From assembly GCA_050249235.1 (NCBI GenBank), contig JBFWQW010000032.1, forward strand, positions 1 to 26,853: a stretch of 26,853 bases of DNA. The letters are read 5' to 3'. The stretch comes from JAEKLB01 sp050249235 (GTDB lineage Bacteria; Actinomycetota; Acidimicrobiia; Acidimicrobiales; CADCSY01). Each line of letters begins with the position of its first letter. Within the stretch, counting starts at the first letter, position 1. The position numbers were made by a program, and so were the translations under genes. The notes under the pieces were generated by a model. The model worked only from the letters and a program-made list of their open reading frames with translations, had not been told where the DNA came from and made no database searches. This document shows, in pieces, positions 1 to 9,000 of the stretch.

Positions 1-125
1 GGTCAAGCGGATCGGGTTCGGCTTCCGCCGCTTCACTCACTACCGGATCCGCGTCCTCCTCTACGCCGGCCGCCCCAACTGGCAGCTACTCGCCTCCATC
101 ACACCCCGCTGAAATCCGAAGAGCC
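1..125 (+). mobile_element. Right end of an ISL3-family insertion sequence (partial)
   Basis: The transposase 3' end is followed directly by TGAAATCCGAAGAGCC (110-125). Its reverse complement begins GGCTCTTCGGATTT, which matches the ISL3-family terminal inverted repeat as I remember it. The IS therefore ends at about 125, and bases 126-133 (GGTGAATC) would be one copy of the 8-bp target duplication typical of the family. The left half of the IS is outside the window. Confidence 0.75.
2..112 (+). CDS. ISL3-family transposase, C-terminal end (partial)
   Basis: This open frame runs in from outside the window and encodes only the last 36 residues, starting VKRIGFGFRRF and ending in TPR before the TGA at 110-112. 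The pattern of F-G-F-R, Y-R-I-R and L-L-Y-A-G-(R/K)-P-N-W is characteristic of the extreme C-terminus of ISL3-family DDE transposases, where it follows the catalytic core. The catalytic residues are not in view, so activity cannot be judged. The stop codon overlaps the first bases of the terminal inverted repeat, as is common in this family. The assignment rests on motif recognition. Confidence 0.8.
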   Translation, partial: VKRIGFGFRRFTHYRIRVLLYAGRPNWQLLASITPR

Positions 126-134
126 GGTGAATCG

Positions 135-171
135 AGTACAAGGCCGACTTTGTATTAGTCGGTCTTGTACT
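135..171. terminator. Strong stem-loop between convergent genes, candidate bidirectional terminator
   Basis: AGTACAAGGCCGAC (135-148) faces GTCGGTCTTGTACT (158-171). The 14-bp stem has a single mismatch and a 9-nt loop. It lies between the ISL3 transposase stop (112) and the stop of the minus-strand gene (203), where a two-way terminator is expected. There is no clear T tract on either side, so an IS-target or protein-binding role is also possible. Confidence 0.5.
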
Positions 172-202
172 TCGTGATCCGCGTGGCGGCGACGCCGACG
201 TC

Positions 203-1537
203 TCACCCCCAGGGACTCGACCGCGGTCCCGTCGCCCGATGGTGGAGGCACTCGAGCGCGACGGCTCGGCCGGCGGGTGTGAGCCCGTAGCTGCGGTCCT
301 GCCAGCCGCCGCTCGTCGAGAGCAGGTTGAGGGTGCGGAGCAGGTTCGTCGTCTGGTGCCACGCCCAGCTGACGTCGTGCTCGGTTGGCGGCGCGCCGGT
401 GTCCGTCGCCCGCCAGCCGACCTCCCGCACGATCAACGCGAGCAACGCGTCGAGCTCGCTCGCCGGCGTCAAGTCGCGCCCGGCGAGCACGGCGAGGCTG
501 ATCTCGCCAAGAGCGGCAGCGAACTCGTGGTCGACCAGCAGCCCGCGAGCGGCGCTGCGCCAAAGCTGATCGCCATCGGTGAGCGCGGTGCGGCCCTTCG
601 GTGTCAGCACGAGCCGGCGGCCGGACCGACGAGCCAGCCCGAGCCGCTGGGCGAGGTGCCGGACCTGGTGCAGGTCGTACAGCTCGTCCTCGCTGCGCGG
701 CGGCTTGTCGAAGTCCCACCAGCCGAATCGCCCGGCGGCGTCCTGCACGAACGCCCGACCAAGGTTGCCGGTCTGGGTCAGCGCCTGGCCGTCGATCAGC
801 TCGCTCAGGAACCATCGCAGCGGCGGGACCGCGTCCTCGACGTCATCGGGCAGCGCCGCCGGAGCACGCACGTCATCGACGAACGCTTCGAGGACCTGCC
901 GACGGGTCGGGCTCCGTCGGCCCTCGAGCCAGGTCTCCAGCCGCTCGGCTCGGATGCCGTCGAGCCAGGTCTGACCGTTCAGCTCGATCCGCGGTGTGGT
1001 GAGGTGCGCCCGGACGAGCGCCTCCTGCTGCTGCTTCGATCCCCGTGCCCCCGGCACCAGCTCGCCGGTCGCGACGGCGAGTTCGAGCAGTTCGGCCGTC
1101 GAGGACAGCGCGTCGGACTCGACCATCCCCATGACCGACCCCCAGTCGAGCTCGTCGATGTCGGGTGGCCGGATGCCAGAGGCGAGGTCGGCCTTCCGGA
1201 ACGCGCTCTTCCCCTCCGCGTGACTGCGCTCGTAGGCGTCGAGCACCACGGCGGTCGTCTCGGACCGGCACAGCGCCGCGTACCTCGGGACGCCGAGCAG
1301 GTCGAAGGCGCGCGCCAGGGCGTCGACGACCCGACGGTGGTGGTCGCTGTCGGTCAGCCACTTCATCGGCAGCCCGTACCAGAGGAAGTGCTGGAGCCGC
1401 TCCTGAGTGAGCAGCTCAAGACCCTCGCCGGCGGTCAGCCAGTCGAGTGCCGCCTCGGCGTCTCGCGCCGCGCCGGCGTCCTCCGCCTCGAGTTTGGCGA
1501 TGGCGTCGGCGATCACCGGGTCCTCATCGTCGGCCAC
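203..1537 (-). CDS. Uncharacterised 444-aa protein with winged-helix-like repeats
   Basis: I do not recognise a defined function. The chosen start is GTG at 1537-1535, with GAGGAAG upstream; the frame stays open to 1936, but that extension is arginine-rich and lies in repeat DNA. The N-terminus (V-A-D-D-E-D-P-V) is acidic and helical. From about residue 240 the protein contains three similar short motifs: LTQTG (about 254-258), LTPKGR (about 311-316) and LTPAGR (about 419-424). Each follows a predicted helical segment and resembles the wing region of winged-helix folds. The middle part resembles, from memory, the C-terminal region of actinobacterial proteins annotated as plasmid pRiA4b ORF-3 family, which would fit a mobile-element setting. 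It is transcribed away from the relaxase and converges on the ISL3 end. A DNA-binding role is an inference only. Confidence 0.6.
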   Translation of the reverse strand: MADDEDPVIADAIAKLEAEDAGAARDAEAALDWLTAGEGLELLTQERLQHFLWYGLPMKWLTDSDHHRRVVDALARAFDLLGVPRYAALCRSETTAVVLDAYERSHAEGKSAFRKADLASGIRPPDIDELDWGSVMGMVESDALSSTAELLELAVATGELVPGARGSKQQQEALVRAHLTTPRIELNGQTWLDGIRAERLETWLEGRRSPTRRQVLEAFVDDVRAPAALPDDVEDAVPPLRWFLSELIDGQALTQTGNLGRAFVQDAAGRFGWWDFDKPPRSEDELYDLHQVRHLAQRLGLARRSGRRLVLTPKGRTALTDGDQLWRSAARGLLVDHEFAAALGEISLAVLAGRDLTPASELDALLALIVREVGWRATDTGAPPTEHDVSWAWHQTTNLLRTLNLLSTSGGWQDRSYGLTPAGRAVALECLHHRATGPRSSPWG

Positions 1538-1638
1538 GGAGAGCAGTCTTCCTCGCGGCGCCGACCGTCGGATCGCTTGGTAGGCGCCCGGTAGCCGTAC
1601 CAGCGAACGCGACGACGGACCGCGTCCTACCCGCCACG

Positions 1639-1776
1639 GTGAGCGCAGACATGAGCGCGTCGATGAGTCCCTACCGCGCAAACGTGAGCGCGCGCGTGAG
1701 TCGGTCGGGCCGCCTACCGAAGAAAGCCCGAAAAAACCTCGCGTCGATGAGCCCAAACGTGAGCGCGCGCGTGAGT
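1639..1776. repeat. Array of 12-bp-phased RTGAG iterons
   Basis: Eight RTGAG boxes start at 1639, 1651, 1663, 1684, 1696, 1747, 1759 and 1771. Within each of the three runs the spacing is exactly 12 bp. The typical unit is GTGAGCGCGCGC. The last two runs share a perfect 23-bp direct repeat (1679-1701 and 1754-1776), and GCGTCGATGAG occurs at 1657-1667 and 1741-1751. The array lies in the divergent gap upstream of the helix-turn-helix and relaxase genes. Such iterons typically bind a replication initiator or a relaxosome accessory protein. Confidence 0.75.
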
Positions 1777-1781
1777 GCCGT

Positions 1782-1985
1782 CCCGGATGGTTCCCGGGAT
1801 GGTCCTCGCTCGTCCCGTCCCACTGCCTGACCTGCGACGACCCGCGTCGCCACTGCCCGTGGCGGCGGGTGTCCCGGCGTCGCCCGGAATGGTCCCGCGC
1901 GTCCCGGCCGCGTCCCGTCTGCGAAACGGGACGCAAACAGGAACGCGAACAGGAACGAAAACGGGACGCCGTCCCGGACCATCCG
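1782..1985. repeat. Dispersed CCCGGRATGGT repeats, direct and inverted
   Basis: CCCGGATGGT (1782-1791), CCCGGGATGGT (1793-1803) and CCCGGAATGGT (1883-1893) are direct copies. ACCATCCG (1978-1985) is an inverted partial copy. They occupy the DNA between the iteron array and the helix-turn-helix gene and could be a second set of protein-binding sites. I infer this from repetition alone. Confidence 0.45.
1924..1975. repeat. Nested direct repeats and a small perfect dyad before the helix-turn-helix gene
   Basis: AAACGGGACGC occurs at 1924-1934 and 1959-1969, enclosing two copies of AACAGGAACG (1936-1945 and 1948-1957). The right copy leads into GGGACG-C-CGTCCC (1963-1975), a perfect 6-bp-arm dyad. 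It sits about 40 bp upstream of the GTG start at 2017, a good place for an operator or for part of an origin of transfer. Confidence 0.5.
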
Positions 1986-2016
1986 CCCGATCCGCAGTCC
2001 AGCGAGAGGAGGTCCG

Positions 2017-2286
2017 GTGGAACGACGCCGCTGCGAGCCGGTGAAGCCGGCTCGCGAACCAGCCCGGCGGGCGCCAGCCGACCCGTCGGTCGTCTACACG
2101 GTCAGAGAGGTCGCCGAGCGCCTGAAGGTCTCGCCCGGGACGGTCCGCAACATGATCGACGAGGGCCAGCTCTACGCCGTGCGGCTCCACAAGCGCCGCA
2201 TCGTCGTCCCGAAGTGGGCCCTCGACGAGCTCGTCGCCCGCCCGTCGACCGTCATCGACCTCACCCAGCGCGCCCGCCATGCCTGA
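2017..2286 (+). CDS. Excisionase-type helix-turn-helix protein
   Basis: This is an 89-aa basic protein. The start is GTG at 2017, fixed by a strong Shine-Dalgarno AGGAGG (2007-2012). After a 25-residue basic arm, the segment YTVREVAERLKVSPGTVRNM and the following residues (about 28-75) form a MerR/Xis-like winged helix-turn-helix of the HTH_17 (excisionase family DNA-binding) type. The recognition helix follows VSPGTVRNMI, and the wing is around V-R-L-H-K-R-R-I-V-V-P. Proteins of this class act as recombination directionality factors or as small transcription regulators on integrative elements. It sits between the iteron array and the relaxase, with a partial inverted iteron core downstream, so it may bind these repeats and control transfer or its own promoter. 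The excisionase role is inferred from fold and context. Confidence 0.75.
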   Translation: MERRRCEPVKPAREPARRAPADPSVVYTVREVAERLKVSPGTVRNMIDEGQLYAVRLHKRRIVVPKWALDELVARPSTVIDLTQRARHA

Positions 2287-2333
2287 CGCGCCCACGACCC
2301 CTCGACGCGCATCCCGGCACCCGTCTCGCGATC

Positions 2334-2345
2334 ACTCACGCGCGC
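2334..2345 (-). repeat. Inverted iteron core between the helix-turn-helix and relaxase genes
   Basis: ACTCACGCGCGC is the exact reverse complement of the last 12 bases of the 23-bp repeat found at 1679-1701 and 1754-1776. It lies about 48 bp after the helix-turn-helix gene and 80 bp before the relaxase start, and may be a further binding site for the same protein. Confidence 0.5.
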
Positions 2346-2384
2346 CGTCCGCCACCCCTACCAAGCCCTCAAAGACTTGCAGGT

Positions 2385-2399
2385 TCCGCCTGCGGCGGA
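2385..2399 (+). other. Perfect hairpin upstream of the relaxase start
   Basis: TCCGCC-TGC-GGCGGA is a perfect 6-bp stem with a 3-nt loop, about 25 bp before the chosen relaxase start. Hairpins are usual next to the nick site of MobF systems, and they also occur as translational control elements. The sequence cannot decide between these. Confidence 0.35.
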
Positions 2400-2424
2400 C
2401 CCTGCGGGATCCCGGGGGCGTCCC

Positions 2425-5400
2425 GTGCTGAACATCGGCAAGCTCCGGCCCGGCGGCGGCGAGTACTACGTCCGGGAGGTCGCCTCCTCCGCCGAGGACT
2501 ACTACCTCGGACGCGGCGAGGCACCCGGGCGCTGGGTCGGCTCCCTCGCCAACGAGATGGGCCTCAAAGGCGAGGTCGACCCCGAGCACTTCCGCGCACT
2601 TCTCGACGGTCGCCACCCGCTCACCGGCGAGCAGCTCGTCGACCCGCCGCGCGCCAAGGCCCGCCACGTCTCGACCCGGCCCGAGGACGAGTGGCTCACC
2701 GCCGATGAGGCCGCCGCCGAGCTCGGCGTCACCGCCACTTTCGTCCGCCGGCTCCTCCGCACCGGGAAGCTTGAGGGCGAGAAGGCGCGCGCCGAGGAGA
2801 CCGGCCGCCTCGCGTGGCGCGTTCAGCGCGCGCAGGTCAACGCCTACGCCTCCGAGCACAAGCCGCCGAAGCGGCGGCCCGGCTTCGACCACACCCTCCG
2901 CCCGCCGAAGAGCGTCAGCATCCTGTGGGCGCTCGCCGACCCCGACCGACGGGCCGCCATCCGGCAGGCGCACCGCGAAGCCGTCGACGAGGTCGTCCGC
3001 TACTACGAGGACCAGGTCATCATCGCCCGACACCGCGGCGAGCGGATCCAGACCGCCGGGCTCGTCGCCGCCGCCTTCGATCACCGCAGCAGCCGGGCGG
3101 GCGACCCACTCCTGCACACCCACGTCGTCGTCGCCAACCTCACCCTCACCGTCGCCGACAACTGGCGCTGCCTCGACGCCCGGCCCGTGTTCGAGCATTC
3201 CCTGTCCGGCGGCTACCTCTACCAGGCCCACCTCCGCCACCTGCTCACCAGCCGCCTCGGCATCGGGTGGGGACCGGTCATCGAAGGCATGGCCGACGTC
3301 TGTGGCGTCCCCCAGGCGGTCATCGACGAGTTCAGCCAGCGGCGCGACGAGATCGAGGACATGCTCGCCGAGTCCGGCTACACCTCGGCCCGCGCCCGCC
3401 AGAAGGCCACCCTCGCCACCCGTCGCCCGAAGGACCGCACGGTCGATCCCGACACCCTCGCCATCGCCTGGCGCGACCGCGCCGCCGCCCTCGGTTTCGA
3501 CCGCCGCGCCATCGACGCGTGCTTCGGTCGTGCCCGCCTGCGGGAGCGCGTGACCAACGACATCGAGCGGCTCTTCGACCACCTCGCTGGCCCCCACGGG
3601 CTGACCGAGCGCGCCTCCACGTTCACCCGGCGCGACGTCGTCCGCTACATCGCCGCCGCCATGGACTCCTCCACGCCGGCTGTCGAGGTGGAGCGCCTCA
3701 CCGACCGCTTCCTCGCCTCGTCCCGGGTCGTCGTGCTCGCCGGCCCCGCGTCGGGGCGCAACTCTCAGGTCGTCGTCGGGCTCGACAACCGCCGCATCCG
3801 CACCGGCGGCACCGCGGTGTTCAGCACGCCGGAGCTGATCGAGATCGAGAGCGGGCTGCTGCGCTGGGCGGGCGAACCCTCGACACCTGCCGCCTCCGCC
3901 TCAGCGATCGAGTCCGTGCTTGCGCTACAGCCCGACCTCAGCGACGAGCAGGCTGGCATGGTCCGCGCCGTCTGCTCGCCGAGCGCGCGCATCCAGCCCG
4001 TCGTCGGCCGGCCCGGGTCGGGCAAGACCTACGCGGCGTCGGCATGCGTCCAGGCCTTTGCGGTCTCGGGCGTCCCGGTCGTCGGCTGCGCCGTGAGCGC
4101 CACCGCCGCCGCCGAGCTCGAGTCCTCGGTCGGACTCGTTCACCACACCGGACGCGCGGCACAGACGATCGCCAGCCTGCTCATCGACCTCGAACAGCGG
4201 GGCGACCGCCTCGCCCACGGGACGGTCGTGCTCGTCGACGAGGCGTCGATGGTTGGCACCCGCGACCTCGCTCGCCTCGCCGCCGGCGTCCGCGCCGCCG
4301 ACGGCTGCATCAAGCTCATCGGCGACCCCGACCAGCACACCGCCGTCGACACCGGCGGCATCTTCAAGGCGCTCGCCGCCCGCGACGACCCAACTCTCGT
4401 CCGCCTCGTCGAGAACCGCCGCCAACGCGACCACGCCGAGCGAACCGCGATCGACGAGTACCGACGCGGCGAGATCGCCGCCGCGCTCGACCGGTACGAA
4501 ACGGACGGGAAGGTCCACCGTGGCGATACGGTCGCCGACACATACGACGCGCTCGTCCGCGACTGGTGGGCCGACCGCCGCGCCGGCTCGGTGTCGCCGA
4601 TGCTCGCCGGCACCAACTCTGCGAGGCGCGCGTTGAACGAGCGCGCCCGCGCGCTGCTCAAGTCCGAAGGCATCCTCACCGGCGAGCCCCTCGTCGCCCA
4701 CGGCCGCGAGCTCCTGGTCGGCGACGAGGTCGTCGCCCGCCGCAACGATCGCTCGCTGCACGCGCCCGGACGGAAGGAGTCCGTGAAGAACGGCAGCGTC
4801 GGACGCGTCGTCGCTATCGATGACGCGCGCCGGCAAGTCGATGTCGACTTCGAGCACGAGGGCGTCGTCCGCATCTCGGCCGAGTACCTCGCCGCGGGCC
4901 ACCTCGAGCACGCGTACGCGCGCACAACCTACGGCGTGCAAGGCGCCACGCTCGACCGCGCCCGGTACCACCCCTCCGACGCGTCCCGGTTCGAGGAGGG
5001 CTACGTCGCCATCACACGGGCGACGGACGCCACGAACCTCTACGTCGTCGACGGCGAGCTGGGCCTCGACGAAGAAGACGACCCCCGCGCGATCGAACAG
5101 GAGCGGTCCGGGCTCAGCACCGTGATCGGCGCGCTGGAGCGGCGCAGCGACCAGCAGCTGGCCGTCGAGACCGACCCGAAGGCGATCGAGGCGTCGGCGC
5201 TGGTACAGACGCACACGCTCAAGGAGCTCACCGACCAGTCGCGCCGCCTCGACGCGGTCCTCGCGGAGCAGCCGCCGTCAGTTGTCGACGAGATCGAGCG
5301 CGAGGACCAGCGGCTCGCATCGGCGCGGGCGCGCCTCGACGCGCTGCAGCGCGCCAAGCCGGGCTGGAAGCCGAGCGCGCGCCGGCAGTTCGCCGTGAAA

Positions 5401-5844
5401 ATCGTCTCGACCGAGCGCGCCATCGAACGCCATGAGGATCGGCTCGCCGATCTGCGAGCGCAGCAGGAGGCGCACGACGCGTTCGTCGCCGACCACGCTG
5501 CCGAATTCGAACGCGCGCGCATCCTCAGCCTCGCGATCTCGGCTCGCCGACTGACGATCCGCATCTCCGCCGTCGCCGACCCACCGCAGGCTGTTCTCGA
5601 TGTGCTCGGGCCGCGACCGACAAGGCAACGCGACCGTCTGCGGTGGGACCACGCCGTCGAAGCGCTGGTCGTCCACGCCGATGAAGTCGGTCATGCGCTG
5701 CCGCCCACTGCTGCTACGGCAGCCGAGATGCTCGGACCGCCGCCGTCCGACCGGCTGACCCGCTTCTGGCGTGACCAAGTCCTCGCGGCGGTTCATCGTG
5801 TCCGCACACACGAATGTGAGCGCGGGATCAGCCTGGGGAGATAG
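2425..5844 (+). CDS. MobF (TrwC-type) relaxase-helicase
   Basis: This protein nicks the transferred strand at oriT, stays bound to its 5' end and unwinds the DNA. The start is taken as GTG at 2425 because MobF relaxases begin M-L-(S/N)-I-G-K-L; length 1139 aa, usual for the family. Catalytic tyrosine candidates are Y14/Y15 and Y26/Y27 (in EDYYLGRG). The metal-binding histidines lie in LLHTHVVVAN (H231, H233) with an upstream FDH. The helicase half has Walker A GRPGSGKT (about 528-535), Walker B VDEAS (D605, E606) and C-terminal motifs TTYGVQGATLDRA (from about 834) and YVAITRA (about 859). The C-terminus is charged and coiled-coil-like. An unusual feature is a helix-turn-helix segment at about 89-145, between the N-terminal tyrosine region and the histidine core. 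No coupling protein or secretion genes accompany it, so mobilization in trans is likely. Confidence 0.92.
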   Translation: MLNIGKLRPGGGEYYVREVASSAEDYYLGRGEAPGRWVGSLANEMGLKGEVDPEHFRALLDGRHPLTGEQLVDPPRAKARHVSTRPEDEWLTADEAAAELGVTATFVRRLLRTGKLEGEKARAEETGRLAWRVQRAQVNAYASEHKPPKRRPGFDHTLRPPKSVSILWALADPDRRAAIRQAHREAVDEVVRYYEDQVIIARHRGERIQTAGLVAAAFDHRSSRAGDPLLHTHVVVANLTLTVADNWRCLDARPVFEHSLSGGYLYQAHLRHLLTSRLGIGWGPVIEGMADVCGVPQAVIDEFSQRRDEIEDMLAESGYTSARARQKATLATRRPKDRTVDPDTLAIAWRDRAAALGFDRRAIDACFGRARLRERVTNDIERLFDHLAGPHGLTERASTFTRRDVVRYIAAAMDSSTPAVEVERLTDRFLASSRVVVLAGPASGRNSQVVVGLDNRRIRTGGTAVFSTPELIEIESGLLRWAGEPSTPAASASAIESVLALQPDLSDEQAGMVRAVCSPSARIQPVVGRPGSGKTYAASACVQAFAVSGVPVVGCAVSATAAAELESSVGLVHHTGRAAQTIASLLIDLEQRGDRLAHGTVVLVDEASMVGTRDLARLAAGVRAADGCIKLIGDPDQHTAVDTGGIFKALAARDDPTLVRLVENRRQRDHAERTAIDEYRRGEIAAALDRYETDGKVHRGDTVADTYDALVRDWWADRRAGSVSPMLAGTNSARRALNERARALLKSEGILTGEPLVAHGRELLVGDEVVARRNDRSLHAPGRKESVKNGSVGRVVAIDDARRQVDVDFEHEGVVRISAEYLAAGHLEHAYARTTYGVQGATLDRARYHPSDASRFEEGYVAITRATDATNLYVVDGELGLDEEDDPRAIEQERSGLSTVIGALERRSDQQLAVETDPKAIEASALVQTHTLKELTDQSRRLDAVLAEQPPSVVDEIEREDQRLASARARLDALQRAKPGWKPSARRQFAVKIVSTERAIERHEDRLADLRAQQEAHDAFVADHAAEFERARILSLAISARRLTIRISAVADPPQAVLDVLGPRPTRQRDRLRWDHAVEALVVHADEVGHALPPTAATAAEMLGPPPSDRLTRFWRDQVLAAVHRVRTHECERGISLGR

Positions 5845-5857
5845 CGCCACACCGCGT

Positions 5858-5880
5858 CGACCGCGATGCGCAGGCGGTCG
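5858..5880 (+). terminator. Candidate terminator after the relaxase
   Basis: CGACCGC (5858-5864) and GCGGTCG (5874-5880) form a perfect 7-bp GC-rich stem with a 9-nt loop, 14 nt after the relaxase stop. There is no T tract, which is common for actinobacterial terminators. It would separate transfer genes from the DISARM operon. Confidence 0.45.
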
Positions 5881-5937
5881 CTGCATGACGACGTCCAGGG
5901 CGCCAAGACCGTCTCGGCGGAGTCGAGCCGACGGCGA

Positions 5938-5967
5938 CCGCAGGGGTTAGTGAAGGTCCTCCTGCGG
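5938..5967 (+). promoter_or_regulatory. Second hairpin in the DISARM leader
   Basis: CCGCAGG (5938-5944) pairs with CCTGCGG (5961-5967). One G-U and one G-C pair can extend the stem to 9 bp with a 12-nt loop. It lies about 65 bp upstream of drmD. It may be a second terminator or an operator; I see no convincing -35/-10 pair nearby. Confidence 0.35.
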
Positions 5968-6030
5968 GCCCCTCGGTGATCGCCGTTCCCACGACGCTCA
6001 TGTCACGCCATCCTCGTAAGGTCTCTTGCG

Positions 6031-9000
6031 ATGAGCACGGGCCAGACGATTGCTCAGGAAGCGCGCGGAGTACCCGAACCCGGTCAGCTCGTCCGGGCGC
6101 GCGGCCGGTCGTGGGTCGTTGCCGAGGTCGATCGGAGCGAGCTCGATGCGCCTCAGCATCTCGTCTCGTTGACCTCGGTCGAGGACGACGCCTTCGACGA
6201 GACGGTGCAGCTGCTGTGGGAGGTCGAGCCGGGGACGCGAGTGATGGAGCGCGCCACTCTCCCGACGCCACATCCCGACCGGTTCGACGACCCAGACCGG
6301 CTGGCGGCCTTCCTCGATGCCGTGAGGTGGGGAGCGGTGACCTCCGCTGACTCAACGGCTCTGCAGTCGCCCTTCCGGTCCGGGATCGCCATCGAGGACT
6401 ACCAGCTCGACCCCGTCGTCCGCGCGGTGCGCATGCCTCGGGTCAATCTTCTGATCGCCGACGACGTTGGGCTCGGCAAGACGATCGAGGCTGGACTGGT
6501 AGCCCAGGAGCTGCTCCTCCGACATCGGGCTCGCACAGTCCTGGTCGTGTGCCCGGCGAGCCTGTGCGTGAAGTGGCGGGACGAGATGGCCGAGAAGTTC
6601 GGGCTCGAGTTCCGCATCGTCGACTCGGACCTCCTCCGCCACCTCCGTCGCACCTGCGGGCTGCGAGCGAACCCCTGGACGCACTTCCCTCGCCTGATCG
6701 TCTCGATGGACTGGCTGAAGCGCGACCGGCCGATGCGACTCCGTCGGGAGGTGCTGCCGCCGGTCGCGACCTATCCGCGGAAGTTCGACCTACTCATTGT
6801 CGACGAGGTCCACAACGCCGCACCCTCCGGCCGCGGCAAGTACGCCACCGACTCTCAGCGCACCATGGCGATCCGAACGATCGCGCCGCACTTCGAGCAC
6901 CGCTTGTTCCTGTCAGCCACACCGCACAACGGCTACCGCGAGTCGTGGACTGCTCTGCTCGAACTCCTGGACAGCCAGCGGTTCGCCCGTGGGGTCGATG
7001 CCGACCCTCGGCAGCTCGAGCGAATCATGGTGCGCAGGCTGAAGTCCGAGCTGCCGCCGCTCGAGGACGGCAGCCCCAGGTTCCCTCGCCGCGAGATCGA
7101 GGCCATCGAGGTCCACTATCCAGAGACCGAGCGGACCGCCCATCGGCTGCTGGCCGAGTACGCGGAGAGTCGCCGTCGGACCGCTGGTGACGACGCGACT
7201 CGAACGGCGTCCGAGTTCTCGCTGAAGCTGCTCAAGAAGCGACTGTTCTCATCGCCGGCGGCCTTCGCCAACACACTCGATGTCCACATCGAGACCGTCG
7301 AGAACGGCGCGCGCTCCAAGCAGGTCGCTCCAACCGTCCGAGTCCTCTCCGCTGCCGTCGCCCGCAGCGAGGATGACGTCGACGACGTGGACGCACCGGC
7401 GGCTGTCCGGGATGCGCTCGCTGTGGCTGGTCGGTTCGCCTCGCCGTTGACCGACGAGGAACGGGGTCGTCTTGACGAGCTCAAGGGGTGGGTGAGGAGC
7501 GCTGAGGGGCGAGCCGACGCCAAGGCTGACGCCCTGATCACGTGGCTGGACAGTGTGGTCCGTCCCGCTGATCCAGCTACGGGCGAGCGACGCTGGTCCA
7601 ACGAGCGGGTGATCATCTTCACCGAGTACCGGGACACGCAGCGGTGGCTGACCGACCTGCTCACCGCGAGGGGCCTCGGCGGCGACCGACTGGCGCTGCT
7701 CTTCGGCGGGATGGACGAGGAGAAGCGCGAGCACACGAAGGCCGTCTTTCAGGCAGACCCATCGCTCGACCCGGTTCGAGTGCTTCTTGCCACCGACTCG
7801 GCAAGTGAAGGCATCGACCTCCAGCTTCATTGCCATCGTCTCGTGCACTACGAGATCCCGTGGAACCCGAACAGGCTCGAACAGCGCAACGGGCGCGTCG
7901 ACCGTCACGGTCAGAAGGCGCCGGCAGTGCTGGTCCACCACTTCGTCGGCGCTGGCTACGAGAGGGCCCAGCCTGGCTCCATCGAAGAGGATCTGGAGTT
8001 CCTCCTGCTCGTCGCCCGCAAGGTCGACACGATCCGCGAGGACCTCGGCTCGGCCGGGCCGGTCATCGCCGACCAGGTCGAGGAGCGCATGCTCGGCAAG
8101 CGCCGCACCCTCGATGAGGCTGAGGTTGACCGAGCCGCGCCTCAGGGTCGAATCTCCAAGCTCGACCGCGAGCTGTCCCGACGGATCAGCGACCTGCGGC
8201 GCGCGCTCGACGCGTCGATCACCGAGCTCCACCTGCAGCCCGAGAACGTCGCACGCGTCGTTCGAACGGCCCTCGGACTTGCGCACCAGCCCGACCTCCT
8301 GGAGGCCTCGGTGGAACGGTCCGGGAGGTCGGCACCAGCGTTCGGCTTGCCACGCCTCACGGGCTCGTGGGCGAGGGCGACTGAAGGACTCACCCACCCC
8401 GTCACGGGCAAGGTTCGGCCGGTCACCTTCGACCACAACGTCGCGTCCGGCCACGACGACGTCGTCCTCGCGCACCTTGGCCACCGCATCGTCCAGCAAG
8501 CACTCTGGCTCCTGAGAGCGGAGATCTGGCTGCCCGAGACGGACGCTCGACTCGGCCGCGTGACCGCACGGGTGATCCCCGATGGCATCGTCGACGCGCC
8601 GGCGGTGGTCGCGCATGGGCGACTCGTCATCACCGGCGGGGATGGCCGTCGCCTTCACGAGGAGGTCATCGCCGGCGGCGGCCTGGTGCGCAACGGGCGC
8701 TTCGCACGCATCACCACACTCACCCAGCTACAGGCCGTCATCGACGCGCCGACCGTTCGTACAGCCTCCACGTCGGAGCGTCACGCCTTCGCGCGGGACT
8801 GGACGAAGGTTGGCGACGGTGTCCTCGCTGCTCTCGAGCGGCGGAAGTCCGACCGAGCCGAGAGCCTCGAGAGCGTCCTCGCCAAGCGCGCGGAGGAGGA
8901 TGTCGCGTCGATCACAGCGGTGCTCATCGAGCTGGAGCGAGCGATCCGCGCGGAGCTCGCCGAGTCGAGCGAGAAGCTCCAACTGCAGCTGCCTCTGTTC

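Noticed and set aside
239..1594. 451-aa plus-strand open frame
   Set aside because: It is the antisense shadow of the 444-aa gene in high-GC DNA; no motif and no ribosome-binding site supports it.
1639..1776. CRISPR array
   Set aside because: The repeats are 12-bp-phased short boxes with no 25-40 bp repeat/spacer pattern, and no cas genes are nearby.
1538..1936. N-terminal extension of the 444-aa minus-strand gene to 577 aa
   Set aside because: The extra residues are low-complexity and arginine-rich, overlap the repeat array, and a GTG with a plausible Shine-Dalgarno lies at 1537.
2425..5844. Self-transmissible conjugative element
   Set aside because: Only the relaxase is present; I see no coupling protein, VirB4-type ATPase or other secretion genes in the window.
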